Of a stretch of DNA of 64,000 nucleotides, positions 46,601 through 60,110 are shown in pieces (within the stretch, counting starts at the first letter, position 1; each line of letters begins with the position of its first letter). The DNA is from Clarkia xantiana subsp. parviflora. Lineage: Eukaryota > Streptophyta > Magnoliopsida > Myrtales > Onagraceae. The position numbers and the translations under genes are program-made. The notes beneath the pieces are model-generated. The model did not search any database. It saw only the letters and a list, made by a program, of their open reading frames with translations, and was not told where the DNA came from. The stretch spans positions 30,220,761 to 30,284,760 of the forward strand of contig JAPTYO010000008.1 in assembly GCA_036873135.1 (NCBI GenBank). The letters run 5' to 3'.

Positions 46601-47907
46601 AGTTCGTTGTTGATGACTCTGGAGGATTTTCAGCTGTGGCTGCGGATATTCTAGAAAACATTGCAGATGAATATGGGAACACCCCGGTGTTTCTTTATAC
46701 GGTCCGAGGTCCAGAGTCGTATATGAAAGCTGAAAATCAAAAGCAAAAGATGTTACAAGGATTGCATGATGCAATATCATTTTCAAGGCTATCAACCTAT
46801 TGTAAATTGGTCGTACCTGTGGGTTTACCTTCCTTGAGTACAAGTAAGCCAAGTGTTATGCATATCTTTTGAACTGTACAAAATTCTTGTCCCTGGACAT
46901 GCAGAAAATGAATTGAGCTATTCTACTTTTAAGGTAAAGCGTCCAAATTCCTTGGGATTAAAGATGAGAAGCGTTACCATAGTAGTGCAGTTTATGGTGC
47001 CGCAATCCACTCTATGAGTCTTCCTTATAGAATGAAGCGCTGCGATGCTTCATCTGGCGCTGCGGATATGAGTGAGATCATACAAATGCTGTCAGGGCAG
47101 GCTAGGAGGAATATGGTGGCCATTTTAGATGTGGCAATGCCTGCACCTTCTCTTCTTAATGGTAAAGTTGTGGAAGATGCATTTCCCCAAAAAAAATGCT
47201 GTGAGATAAAAATCATTGATTTTATTTTAATGCCTCAGGCAAAGGGGAGAAACAATGTTTGGTCAGTCATCTGCAGACTTTAACCCCTGAAACAGGGGAG
47301 GATACAGAGGACGTACACGCAGTGGAAACCATTGCAACCCATGGAGTTTTTGGGCCAGGTATGGATTAGCTAGTTGTGCTGTCTGTCTGTGGCTCGTATG
47401 ATATTTTACTAACCTAGTTTCCAATAAACATATGGTTGTGGTTGTGCAGATGGTGGTTATGCATCTGCTTCAGAAGTTGAAGATAGCATTGATGGATATT
47501 ACGATCTGAGGAGGACAAGACCAAAGTTGTGTCATGTATCGGTGGGGCGTGCTCCTCTACCGATACCATTGCCGTTCCCTTTGATTTTTAGGAATGAGGT
47601 GGGATCTCGTGGGGAGCTGCTTTGTTCATCATCATCATCATCTTCATTGAGGGGGTCTCTGGATGTTGATTCGGTTCCAATGGCAGCAAGACTTCGATCA
47701 AGCACTGCCATCCTGCCATATCTGGAGAATCGGTTGGGGTATCTTGGTAAGTATGGAATTAAGCGAGGGGCACCTGGAGCTGAGTTACTGAGGATTAGCT
47801 GGGGTTTTGGTGCTGATGATTTGGAAGATATTGGAGAGAACCTGTCTCGAATGATCATGGACTTGAAACCCCCACAACATCACTCTGATGATGATGATTC
47901 TGACTAA
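43603..47907 (+). CDS. DML1: Misato/DML1 homologue (tubulin-like)
   Basis: Nine exons: 43603-43674, 43906-44010, 45043-45088, 45418-45493, 45952-46294, 46594-46843, 46934-47161, 47239-47358 and 47450-47907. All junctions keep frame; 565 residues. The N-terminus MREILTVQIGGFANFVGSHF matches the Misato segment I start, which mimics tubulin's nucleotide-binding end. The middle (FVVDDSGGFSAVAADILENI, TPVFLYTVRGPESY) is the Misato/tubulin-like region. The C-terminus ends in an acidic DDDDSD tail. In yeast and animals the family acts in mitochondrial inheritance, fusion and DNA maintenance; in plants the role is only inferred. Gaps in tubulin's GTP-binding motifs are normal for the family. It converges with PLD zeta, 523 bp away. 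Confidence 0.94.
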
Positions 47908-48430
47908 GGTGCCTGTTCCTGCGCGCACCTAGCGCCTGTAGTCTGAGGTGCACTCATTTCATTGCGCCTTGGATGGATGGAGTGAATGGAACGGATGCTG
48001 TCAAATACCTAATTCTGTTTTTTTTTTTTACTCAATAGAATGGTCAAACCGGGTTGGACCGGACGAACCGGAAACCGACAGCCTAACCGATTTGATGCCC
48101 GGTCCGGTTCCGATAACACTGACAACAATACAATGTATGATTGACGCGACTGTATAACAAAATGGCACGATCACCCCCAACCACAAGGAAGATATAAGAA
48201 TAAAACCTTATTACACAAAATTATTAAATTTTATTTTTGGCTAATAAGATAAGACACAAAATTATTAAATGATGCAATATAATGTGATAATAGTTGAGAC
48301 TGCTTTTAGATTATTTATTTAATTATCTATGTAAAAAGATGAAACAAAAGCATAATAATATACATCCACTTTAAGAGTGAGTATGTCTAAATAATAATGG
48401 CAAGAGAAGAGGCGAGGCGAGGCGAGTCTC
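47908..48430. other. Shared 3' region of two convergent genes
   Basis: Both 3' UTRs must fit in this gap. It contains a T-run near 48020 and a GGCGAGGCGA repeat at 48410-48424. No gene. Confidence 0.6.
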
Positions 48431-51400
48431 TCAATGGAAAACTTGAGGAGAGGCGTAATACTCGCTCTCCTTGAACACGGGTCTCAAGTCTTCTCTGCAC
48501 ATGAAATCGAGAGGAAATGAAACAAGGTGACCCCTCACTGATGATAATCTATCCATTGGCTCCGTTCGTTTCAGGTCTCCATTCAGATACGATTCTAGCT
48601 TATCCGGAGCTATACCCAGGTCAATGGTTGTGTGCCCCACCTTCTCTTTCCATCCACCCATGCTTTCTCGGATAGCAACTCTGCATGTTGTTTCTTTCAG
48701 TACACCATCTCATTCATTCATTACTACCAAAATATCCTCCTATCCTATCCTATTGCAGGCAGCGGCAGATAAAAGATACCAACCTCGAGTGTATGAGATC
48801 ATTAGGTATGCAAGCAAACACATCTTGGTATATCGCAGTATTCATCTGTGCATGCATCCAAAGATTCAGTCAAATCACAACAAACAACCACCATTATTGC
48901 TTTGCTTTTTCCTAGGCTTAATTACCAACTTGCTCGCTCTATTTTCAGGGTTTGGACAATTTGCTAACTGAGCTTTTATTTTCAGATAATTTTTACTTTA
49001 CCAAAGTTGCACTATGCTAGCTTAAACTTGCATGCATGCCATTAGAACTCAGCTACCAAATTGCAAACTTCCTCCAAGCTTATTGAACAAATAGCAAAAT
49101 GCTCCGAAATTCAGCTTGCAATTTGCACAAATAACAAGACTACAATTTTACGTTCAACACTATAAACATCCGATTTCCTATCACTACTTAACCGCAACGT
49201 AGAGAGAGCTAGCTTATTGCAACTTTGTATAAGTTCAGTTGGCAATTTTTTATTTAAAAAAGAAAAAACCAGCTGATAAATTGTTCACGCCCTTAAAGTT
49301 CAACTAGCAATCTGCAAAGTAACCTTTTAGTGGTTCATATACTTCATAATGTCTCACCTTTGCTGTCGCCATCCAAATGTCTTTGTAAGTAGAGTCGACC
49401 ACAGCATCCAATATTTTATTCACCTGATACAGAAGAACAACCAGTGCCTTACATGCTCAACCATTTACAAGGGTATCTAAATATAACGGATTGTTGCAGT
49501 ATATCATGGTAAGACAAGTTTCATATTTTGCCAACCTCTCCAGGTTGAAGACCAAGATGCTCCGACCACAATGAGAGGCGAAGACTCTGAGAGAGCTTTC
49601 CAGCCTTCCACGGTATTCCTCCCATGCTAGACTCAATCATCTCTTTATCCTCAATGAGCACTCCGATCTGAAACCAACCATATTATGACAAGAGATTACA
49701 ACAGAGGAAGGCTAGTTCATTATCATTTCCTTATTTTTGTTTAAAATAATTTGGACGATGATAAATGTGTATTCTATTCTACCTCAGAATCTCTAGAACC
49801 GAGTAAACTTCGGTCATTGATATTAGCTGAACCGATCAGTGTCATACAGTCATCCACAATCATGACTTTGCTGTGTACGTAAACCTGGAAGATAAAGAAA
49901 AGTCATGCAAGTTGATATCTTGACCAAAAGGCTAATCACAATCATAAATTATCAAATCCAAAAAGAGAAATAAAATCATGATACTAAAAGCCTGGATGTG
50001 GAAGTTGAATCGCCTAGCTTTTAAAGAGAGTACCTGGCTAGTTGCAACTAGACCATTTTCAGAAAGCCTGCCATGAGATCTGAGACCATAGAAAGATATG
50101 AAATCATTTGCTTTAGGGCCTAGCAACTCATATAGATTCTGCAATATCGAACTGTTTCCTCTGCAAATCGTTCGATATTGCCAGTGCATTATTGCTCTGA
50201 CAGATGCTGCACCCGCATCATCAATGCCCCCCTGTCAATTTATTAATCTCATTTGATTCTGCATTATCAAAATTTTATGTCTTTAGGATTCAACACTTGA
50301 AAAAAAAAGAATAGAACCTGAAAACCTGGGAGGAGCGGAATGATGATAATAACTCTGAATAGCCTCTTATCATTATGTGCTCTTAGAATACGGCGATATA
50401 AGGTTTCAAGAACTCGATTCCTTATGACTTCATCCCCTGAAAGACCTGATATAAAAAATTGATTCTAGGAACACGTCCAAGAATTGCAAAGGTAAGTCAG
50501 GGACTAGCATCACTAACATAGATTGTCTATATGTGTTCCTTGAAGGAATGGAAATTGCAGATTTGCGGATGCCTATGTTCCCATATCTATAACTGTTAAT
50601 ACCCGAACTTTTGCCACTCTTTTCTTCTTTGTGTAGAGAACTCCTGAGCTAGCTATCTTATTATTCAAAGATCAAGCGCTAAACATACTTTACCATAGTC
50701 ATTTTAGAGTTTCTCAAACTGAAGAAACTTTAAGGAACAGTTAATAGCCAAGAGGGATGCTTTGCTTTTATGACCAACAGAAACGACAATTTCAATCAGG
50801 AAAAGTTACCCTCCATATTTGGTTCGATTAAGCATGCTCTAACTAGTAATTATGTTGCTATCTATGCATCTCTTCATATAGGTAATCCTGCATTGGCAAG
50901 AATATTAAGTTTTATTATACCTCTATGTAAATGAAGTGTTCCGCCCGCTCAATGAGAGAACAATAAGCATTATGAATACTTTCTTCAGTTTGGCTTGTTC
51001 CAGCAGACCATTGACTGACACTCCTAATAACCTGAGGTGAAAATTCAGTAGTTGTGAGATTCCACAAAATAAATTCTAATTATAATTGCACAAAGGTGAA
51101 AACTGCAGCAGCAAACCCATAACATCTTTCCTTCCAATATACAGTAACAAATCAAAAGACTATCAGGAGCTTCTTGTAAAAATGAACAAACCAAGACCAT
51201 AGAGCGTTGAATGTTTTATAAATTGAATTTGCCTACCTAAAGCAGGAGTATTACCATATATGAAAGAAAAACATATATTGATTGCAATCAAAAAAGAAAG
51301 GAGAACATTCATGAATGGCAGTAAGAAAGGGGATCAGTGTGTCTAACTCACCTGACAGCGGCATGAAGTACGAGGACCGACTTGTCCACTTTCATCTGAA

Positions 51401-54400
51401 GATAATATTTGGTCACCTCGCTCTTGAGTTTCCCACCATTCCGAACCTAAAGTTTCACTCGTTGAAGAAAGCTTACTAGGACAGCCCACATCAAGATCAT
51501 CCACAAAAGCTTTCATAGGTAAATCTGAAAGCTCCGATTCAGGTTTCCCTCTACGAAAAGAAAAGGGTTGGTTCCGAGGTGTCTTGCTCTGCTGATCAGA
51601 CACGCGTCCAGCAGAGCTCAAACCATTTGCTTTTGCACTTCCGCATTCACTGGTGGGAGAGTCAACACTATCATGTTCTTGGGGTAAAAGAAGGGGAATA
51701 TCCTGCAAAGAGGATCTAGAGGAAAAGGAATCTTGTCTCTGGAGGAGGTTTGTATTGCTGTCCTCAACATTCTTACTTTCGGTCTCCATTTCTCTACCCA
51801 TGTAATGTGGGATAACCATGTGATGTTGAGGCATGAGTAACGGAATTGCTTCCTCATATAGAGCCTTATTTCTCTGAAAAATCAAAACAATAATTTAGAA
51901 AAGACAAACAACAAGAAATGAATTGTGTCTGTTCTTAAAGAAAATAAAGCGGATTTGTCAATTACCTTTGCATAGTTCCAACGTTGTACAAAGTGCCTAG
52001 CTGCATCACGACAGGGAGGTCCCCAGAGAGCACAGTGGACATCATGCCATGGCATTCTAGGATACTTTCGACGGTCCAATTCATCCTTCATTGCATCTTC
52101 CCAAGAATTAGGCTCAGATTCCCTGACAGAAGAAATTTTAATCCACAGTTATAGAAGGTAGGGTTAAAAATTAAAAAACTGTCCAAGCCTCCAAGGTTTA
52201 CCCTATGTTAAAATTAGGTGTCTGAAGTTTCAAATGTTAAACTGTAGTGTATAATGTTTCAGTTTTGTTAAAATGCGGTGTCTCTGTGTGATTACTTTAG
52301 AGAAGTCAATTCCGACAAAACCGTCTGTCAAATTCGAATTCCCATACACACTCCCTTCTCGTCATCTTACCGGGACCGTCACCTAAGAAGTTGGTCACAT
52401 CCATGCAAGTAAATCTCGCTCTGTTGTCCTTGGAAAATGACCCCACACCACTCTTCTAGAAACTTTTTTTTATGTTCAATTTTTAGGTGAAATTTGACGA
52501 TTTTGTGAAAAGTAAAGAGTGATGGATTATGAGTGGGTGGGTGGGTTGATGAAAATGATTGAATGGAGATGAAAAGACGCGCAGAGACACCAAATTTCAA
52601 CAAAAATGAAACTTGGAACAGTTCATTTTAACATTTCAAACTTCAGACATCTAATTTTAACATAGGGTAAACCTTGGACATTTTTTTAGTTATTAACCCT
52701 AGAAGGTAAGTGACTTCTATGTTGTAAAAAAACCCGTCAATGATTAAAATAACATGATTAATATATTCTGACAGAACAAAAGAAAAAACAAGTACTTGAA
52801 GTATTGGAGCATGAAGTGTACCTTGGATTATAATAGTCCTTCCCGGGCCATATCAAGGGAGGGCTATCACCTACCTTGTGTTCAAATGTGTCATAACGGC
52901 CAAAACATAAATCCAGACCTCCAATGAAACAGATCTGGTAATCAACAATCACAAGCTTCTCGTGGTGGGACCTGTATAAAGCCAGACACTGCTATCATAT
53001 GCAGTAAAGTTTCTGTCTAGGATAAATGGTCCGTTTATAATACATCGAAGAACAGTTTAACAATTCACATACCACAGGTAAACACCACTAGAAAAGTGAT
53101 CAGGATAGCGCAATACTCTCACATTCTCGTGTATGCCAAGTAGCTTTCTTTTGCTGTACATGCTGTTGATTTTCAGGGCAAGAGCAACTTCTTTGTATAG
53201 AAGAATGTAAATCTGCAAAAATAGATCTTTCTGTGACCAAGCAACCTCTCAAATTTCATGATGTCATGGGACAAATCCTCAGAAAAAACAGACTCTAGTT
53301 CAGGCAATTATTTGACCACTGAAGACTCATAATTTCTCTTAACCGGATGTCATTTATATTTAAACAAACCCGAGATAGAAAGAAAGTAATATTGAGAAAT
53401 TAAAAATATTGGAAGAGAGCTCAAAAAATGGCCCCCGTGAATAAAATGAGCAAAAGCAAGAACCTGAACTCCTTGCTTAGCTTTTGCTTCCAACAAACTG
53501 TCAAGCCGTGATGAAGTATGAGAATGAAACGGTCGCTTTAGATACAGCTCTGGGCACATCCACCACCCACAAATAAAAATCTGCACATTACCCTCAGTCA
53601 GTCAACTATTGCTATCATTCAGTAAACTAGTCATACTTCATCTGTGGCTATGTTACACCGGCAAAACAAGATGACATTCCATGAAGCGAAGAGTTAGGAA
53701 CAAACCTCAGACTTTGCATTTTCTATAGATGAAGCAATGGCCTCAAATGCAGCTTCCCCATCTATGAACCATTGGGCTTGGCTACCATCATCCGTCAAAC
53801 CTCTGGGAGGTGCAAAAGAGCCAAACCGGTGAGGATGGCACCAGCCTTCCGGTGGTCTGAGCCCAGCATCATTTATTGCAGCTACCCAATCTTTGACTTT
53901 GGCACTACTCTTAGCTCTTAATCTAATGCTCCGGGTGCCACAAGTTACCTATTAAAGATTTCCCAAGTTCAATACCGATATTGAGAGTTGCATTAGTTCG
54001 CTGGAAGAAACGCTACTACCCATTGCCAAACCCCATTAAGCTACAAACAACATATACACAATTACACATATAGGCTCTAGCTTGTCCGAACAGACTTGAG
54101 CATAACATATTCTTCCACTCTTTAGGCTGTACATGAAGGAGAACCTCTAGGTAATGGCACCTAACAATGTATCAGGATTATAAACAAAGGCTCCTAATTT
54201 TCTGGTTTTCAATCTACAACAGGGTACATGCTCCAATACTACCACTTCAAGAATTTCCAAGTACCACAAAAAAAACAAAGGACGTGTACTCAAACTTTGC
54301 ACCCATATGAAAACCAGGAAGATAGAAACTTCACGGGATTCACTTACTAGTAGCAACTGCTATGCATAAACAATAACTTTGTAGACGAGAAATATTTCCC

Positions 54401-57400
54401 TGGAAACTTTGGGAAGATTGTGTCAGGATAGAATGTGAAAAACTCCTAACCGTATACGCCTAACATGGTTAATGACACCATCCATGGAAGCAAGGAGATT
54501 GATACATTAAGAGAATAATACGATGATGAAAAGCACCAACTTCTTCACAGGAAGAGAAGCAAAATCATGAATCTGCTTACCCTAAATGCATGGCGCAGTG
54601 GATTACGATCCTTTATTTCTTTTGCTAATGATACTCGACCATCTCCATTTCCATCAGAAGCAGGTAGTACATCAAAAACAATTATATCGAGTGGCTTCAC
54701 ATCAAAAGGATCTGCCAGCAAAGCTAGGAATCCAGGTTTTAGCACAGCCCACACCTGAAAAGAGAGAATCATTTAGGTTGATTAAGTCTTGAGAAGAGAA
54801 TCCAGAATAACAAAAAATGCTCAAGTGTACTCTTAAATTCCACATTGGGCTGAGTCAAACCCAACGGGCCAATATCGAGCAACCATTTTCACAAGTGGGG
54901 TTCCATCCTAAAACCAATTGGTGATAGGAGGAGGTAACCCACTTGCATATATAGTTGCTCTAACATACTAACCCACACGGTGTGGGACACCATCTCATGG
55001 TGATATTCAACACACCCCCGCACCATGAGGACTCTAACTAAGGCACCGGCTTTCAAATCCGAACGGCTTGGGATTAATTTTTAACAAACCCCACTCTCAC
55101 GCCCAGGCCCAATCCAGACCCAAATATGGTACGTGGAGCCAACAAGGGGACACAAACCCACACACCGCTAATAATCGGAACTGGGCTTTGGCTCTGATAC
55201 CATCTTAAATTCCACATTGGGCCGAGGCAAACCCAACGGGCCAATATCGAGCAACCATTTTCACAAGTGGGGTTCCATCCTAAAACCAATTGGTGATAGG
55301 AGGAGGTAACACCACTTGCTTATATAGTTGCTCTAACATACTAACCCACACGGTGTGGGACACCATCTCATGGTGATATTCAACATGTACTTCTCCATGT
55401 ATTTCCACATTGTTACAAAATGTCAGTTTAAAGCTATTTGGTATAGTAACAAAATGATCATAACCAAAATCAAACAATGGTGGATCAAGAAAAGAGCAAC
55501 TTCACCTTTCTACAGTGATAATTGACTAATCATAAAAAACAAAAGGGTTAAGAACCTATAAACTGTCTGAAGTTTGCCCTATGTGAGATTTTGGTGTCTG
55601 AAGTTTAAATTGTTGACATTGACTGTCTGAAATTTCAACTTTGTTGAAATTTGGTGTCTCCGTCCAAATTTATTGTTAAAATTGATAGAACTTGGTCATG
55701 TGCTTGTCACATGACCCAATAAAAAAATAAATTCTAAAATTGTCCCTAATTGGGTGGTGGCCGACCGGAGTAGGGTGGTGGCCAGACGGAGTAGGGTGAT
55801 GGCCGGAGTGGGGTGTTGGCCGGGCGGAGTAGGGTGGTGGCCGGGCGGAGTTGGGTGGCGGCCAGGCGGAGTTGGGTGGCGGCCGGACGGAGTTGGGTGG
55901 CGGCCGGACGGAGTAGGGTGGCGGCCGACCGAAGTAGGGTGGCGGCCGACCGAAGTAGGGTGGCCGGAGTATGGGAGTTGGGTGGTGGCCGACCGGAGTT
56001 GGGTGGTGACCGACCGGAGTTGGGTGGTGGCCGACTGGAGTTGGGTGGTGGCCGACCGGAGTAGGGTGTGGTCGGTGTAAACATAAAAGTATCAGGGGCA
56101 ATTTCGACTTTTCATACCATTCTGTCAAATTTGACAGAAAAAATGGACAGAAAACTAAATTTCAACAAAGTTGAAATTTCAGACATCCAATATCAACAAT
56201 TTAAACTTCAAACACCAAAATCTCTCATGGGGCAAACTTCAGAGAGTTTATAGGTTCTTAACCCAAAACAAAAATTACATAGCTTCTCACTATGGTATAT
56301 TACCTTTTGCCAGTTGTCATTACAGCAGTTACACCAACCACAAGCACAACATTTTCTTGAATCATCCCGTCTAGGTATTTTTGGGAGATGCTTCACCATC
56401 ACATAGTCTTCTTTGAGTTTAGGGCCATATTCAGGAGAGAAAGATAACTTAGAAACCTCCAAGAACTTACAAACCTACATGTGATATTTTACAGTGATAG
56501 GTTAGACCAAATTAGGCGACAAAGGCAGAGTTTAACCCAATCAGCCTAAATCCAAATCTGAATTTCATATGACTGAGAACATCTATTAGACATTTAGACC
56601 ACTATATTTCAGCAACGATTTTAGGCCAAATAATCTTAAATGTATATACTTCTTAGTTAATCCTTCCAAAGCTTACCTTCTTAAGATGGCAGTTAAATGC
56701 AGACAAAAGCAAGTAGGCTTAGATAGCAAGAAAATTACTAAAATCTCAATTTCTATCTCATGAACCAATTGTTGATCCAATCAGTTTTTTGCACTTTTAG
56801 AAAGCTGGCAGCAAAATCCTTGTACAATATCCACAAAAGTTAAAACCAAGTAAATAGAGTATTCAAATACTCAAACAGAATACTGCGCATCCATATATGT
56901 ACAAGCGATATATACTATGCAAGGTTACATATGGTAGTAAACGAAACAGAAACATCTTTTGCAATCAGTGTTCTTCCAAAAGAAGAAGATGAACCTTGAA
57001 GCTTCTAAATTATAAGTATAGAGTAAGAACATAATAAATATACTATAAATCAAAGAAAATTGCTACTCGAGAATTTACTTATAATGGAAATCGTGTTAGA
57101 AGATTATTTCGTCAGACCCAAACAAAGTTGAACTCAAAGTCAATGATTAACACTCGTTCCTAGAAAGTAGAAACTCAATTGATAATTGTGTTTACCATGG
57201 TGATCAAGATGATGAGATGATGTTGTTCAATAAACAATGTTCCTCTTCCTTATATGACAGCAAGATTAAATCCGTCATGTATAATCCTTCAGATCATCGT
57301 CATGAAGACATCATAAACGCTCGAGGAATATTTCTTGCTTTCTACAAACAAATTATCTAGGCAAAGCTAACCTTAAGCCAGCTCACCTCTCGAGAATTGA

Positions 57401-58615
57401 CAATGTCTATGTTGCCAAGAAAATGATTCAAATATTCCTGCATTGCGATCTTAGCTCTGTCTGAAATGGAATTTTGCCTTCCTATAGCTGGCCGAATAAC
57501 AGGAAGAGCAGCTCTTGATGGAACATCTCTGGAAAAAAAGCCACCTGTAAGAACGGTAACAATTATGGAGGCTTCATGATATATGCTTCACATAATTTCA
57601 TTTGACAATGTTAGTGGTCACCTGTTTCTTGCACTCTCATCATGATGCAAAGGAACTGTCTCATCATCACCATCATCATCATCTTGCACAACTGGCGCAT
57701 GGTCACCTATTCCAAGATTTTGAAGCCATTCTTTAACCTATGATATAGTGTCAAAAGAGAAATTATTAAACCTTGTACACTTCAAAAGAAAAATAAAATT
57801 ATGTCACAAAAACAAGATAAAATTTTCAGTAAGTCTTTAAGTATGAAACCAGTGACAAACCTGCTCCTGCTTCTCATGAATTTCCTCAATGAAAGCCCGT
57901 CTCTTAAGGGCAAAGTGTAAATAGAAGACTTGGGATGCCTTCTTCAATAAGCGCCATTTGAACTATAGAAATTTCAATGTTAAATCGATGAGTTTTGCTG
58001 AATCAAGACTCGGGAGAATTAATCTAAAAATAGAATCTTTCGCCCCTAAAACCCATTCAATCCAGACCCAATTGGAACCTTCAGAAATAAATGCAAAAGG
58101 AAACTTCCAATCCTACTACTAGTTGGTGTCAGTCACTCTCCCCAGCTGAAATGGATACAGAGAATACTTGAGTACATGCTGCCAATAGGCAATTTTACAG
58201 TTTTTAGCAACTAATTAACAGAGATATTAGCAAGTACTACATCAGATAAGATGATTCAGAATCTCCATGGAACTTAAGCACATAGGAAAAAGCCTGAATT
58301 TCCATAATTCTGAAGCTACTCGGACATAACTTCCAACAGAGAATCAGCGATAAAACGACGATGCAGCAGCAGGTAGGGGGGAAAAAGCACCTGTTTGTAC
58401 TGAAATTCAATTGTATAGGACAAGAGCATGGGACTGATATCGCCAGCGTCAGGTCTCGAAACGGAGACGATGATCGCGGCAGGCAACTCGTCGAAAATCC
58501 GAGTTGGCTCAGTGGAGCCTTGCCAGAACGACGGGAAGGACGTCAGAGACGGTTCCGGTTGTACCGGGAAGTAGCGGTGACTGCCGGCTGCCTGCATTAA
58601 TTCCTCAGACGCCAT
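48431..58615 (-). CDS. PLDZETA: Phospholipase D zeta (PX-PH PLD)
   Basis: Twenty exons on the minus strand: 58391-58615, 57861-57962, 57622-57737, 57387-57528, 56304-56474, 54581-54754, 53706-53948, 53464-53580, 53073-53212, 52822-52971, 51966-52122, 51352-51873, 50921-51031, 50318-50464, 50034-50231, 49783-49884, 49536-49667, 49358-49423, 48784-48845, 48431-48680. Every junction is in frame; 1108 residues, near the usual ~1,050-1,100. Start MASEELMQ at 58615. PX region ([13 protein letters not shown]...), PH region with [16 protein letters not shown] and [10 protein letters not shown], catalytic HKD 1 H480-x-K482-x4-D487 and HKD 2 H909-x-K911-x4-D916. It hydrolyses phospholipids to phosphatidic acid; PX-PH type PLDs need phosphoinositides, not a calcium C2 domain. 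In Arabidopsis they act in root growth, vesicle traffic and phosphate starvation. Three transposons lie in introns. Zeta1 versus zeta2 cannot be decided. Confidence 0.96.
52161..52699. mobile_element. Foldback MULE-like element, family 1, copy 3 (PLD zeta intron)
   Basis: 539 bp. It starts GGGTTAAAAATTAAAAAACT and ends ...TTTAGTTATTAACCC, with the exact 9-bp TSD TAGAAGGTA (52152-52160 and 52700-52708). The arms share 'taccctatgttaaaatt(a)ggtgtctgaag' with copy 4. The GC-rich tandem core of the other copies is missing; the core here is AT-richer. It lies inside the intron between 52122 and 52822, clear of both splice sites. Confidence 0.93.
54831..55385 (-). mobile_element. TRIM retrotransposon in PLD zeta intron
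   Basis: 555 bp: LTRs 54831-55012 and 55203-55385 (182-183 bp, nearly identical) around a 190-bp internal region. The exact 5-bp TSD TGTAC flanks it (54826-54830 and 55386-55390). On the minus strand the primer site TGGTATCAGAGCC (55190-55202) abuts the 5' LTR, and a purine run GCGGGGGTG precedes the 3' LTR, which begins TGTTGAATATC. It codes for nothing, so it needs proteins from another element. LTR identity points to a fairly recent insertion. Confidence 0.95.
55545..56264. mobile_element. Foldback MULE-like element, family 1, copy 4 (PLD zeta intron)
   Basis: 720 bp. It starts GGGTTAAGAACCTATAAACT and ends ...TTATAGGTTCTTAACCC, with the exact 9-bp TSD AAAACAAAA (55536-55544 and 56265-56273). 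Arms are well matched. The core (55757-56070) is a tandem array of a 20-22-bp GC-rich unit of the form GGAGT(A/T)GGGTGG(T/C)GGCCG. Open frames through it are simple-repeat artefacts. It shares the intron at 54755-56303 with the TRIM; the right edge is about 30 bp from the exon at 56304-56474. Confidence 0.94.
55757..56070. repeat. GC-rich 20-22-bp minisatellite in copy 4
   Basis: About 14 imperfect units related to GGTGGTGGCCGACCGGAGTT. The same motif is scattered in inverted form in copies 1 and 2 of the element, so the expansion happened inside the transposon family. Confidence 0.85.
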
Positions 58616-60110
58616 CCTGTCTGTCACTGTCGATGATCACAATCAATTCAGAGAAAGCAGCAGACCTTACGTGACAACTTTGCCTCGCAGAAATCACGTT
58701 GAAAGAGATCGGATCGCAAGGAGAAGATCGAATTGGATCAATGAGGAAGAGAAGTTTGGGTGAGTTGCTGGCTGGAATGAACAAGTATCGAGCAGACAAT
58801 AACGTGAAAAATAGGAATTTGTTTTTATGGTTTCTTTCTATTCAGATTTGCAGTGGGGCGAGGCGACCGTTTATTCTGCATAGTCCGCTTTTGTGGATCT
58901 TCTATTTATTTATTTATTTATTTTTATTAATATAATCAACTAACAGTGGTCAAAAAGGACTAATAAATCATTCTAGGTCATCGCTTATCGTATTATATGA
59001 ACTTCTTCTAGTCGAACAATCTAATCTAACTTTTCCATCAAGTTCAACAACTATCTAATATTTTCATTGCTTCATCTCATTTAATTTATGTTAAATTGGA
59101 AATATAAACATATTCCGAATGGTATCTTTTATCCAAATGGATTTAGCAATAAATTTTTAAAAATTGCAACGTAATAAATTTCAACAATGCTTTATTGAAC
59201 ATTCACGCAATTTCAATGGTATATTTCACAGTTCATCGTTCAATTAAAATTATTTTGCTACAATTTTTTTAATTTTTTAACGAATCCATCTTAGTTACAC
59301 ATTAAAATATACCACATGATTGAAACTTGTTACGTTTATGTTCAATTTAATAGAAATTGTAACATATATAACAATTTGTTCATATATTACAAGTTCAAAT
59401 AACCAATTTTAAAAATCATTTGGTTTAAAATATATTTAGCCATTGGTAAAATATAAGATTTTGAAGTTTAAAATTGTTAATAATAAGACGTGCGCCTTAA
59501 CCAAGCATTCAGTACACTCTTTTACTATATAAGACGTGCGCTTAAACTAACTATCCCATAAGTTCGAATTTATGGGTGAAAACATTCGGCCCACTCTTAT
59601 ACTATATCAACAAAAATCAATTGTATAGTTTATGGACCTAATTTGTTGATATTCGACCACTTTACTCGACTGAAATTTCCGAATTTTTAAACATACCATA
59701 AATTTTCAAATTATTGAATAAAGTTTCATTATTTTATTATAGATATCATATATATTGGTTTCTTTTTATTCACTATCATATTTTTATTTTGCATACTCTA
59801 TCATTTTTTTAAACTATAAGTATTATTATAATTAAATAGTCACAACTTTCTCTATTTTATCTTGTTCTTTCATTTAAAAACACTAAATTTGGAATATTTG
59901 CAGAAAAGACAAGCCGAACATTTTTTGTGGAGAAAAAACATTTAGATGTTTCAATACAAAAAACGATCAAATTATTAATTTCAAAATTAAAATGTTATGA
60001 AAATCTCCTGCATAGAATAGAACCATGTGTGATATATTTTAATATATGAATGTAAATTAATATAGTTTCCGTAAAAATACATCAAACTAGTGATATTTAC
60101 ACGTGGGTTG
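58616..60110. other. PLD zeta upstream region and AT-rich spacer
   Basis: 58616-58900 is the likely PLD zeta promoter and leader. Beyond that lie a TTTA run (58903-58925) and AT-rich DNA. A partial direct repeat of AAGACGTGCGC(C)TTAA occurs near 59485 and 59531. No gene or terminal repeats recognised. Confidence 0.5.
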
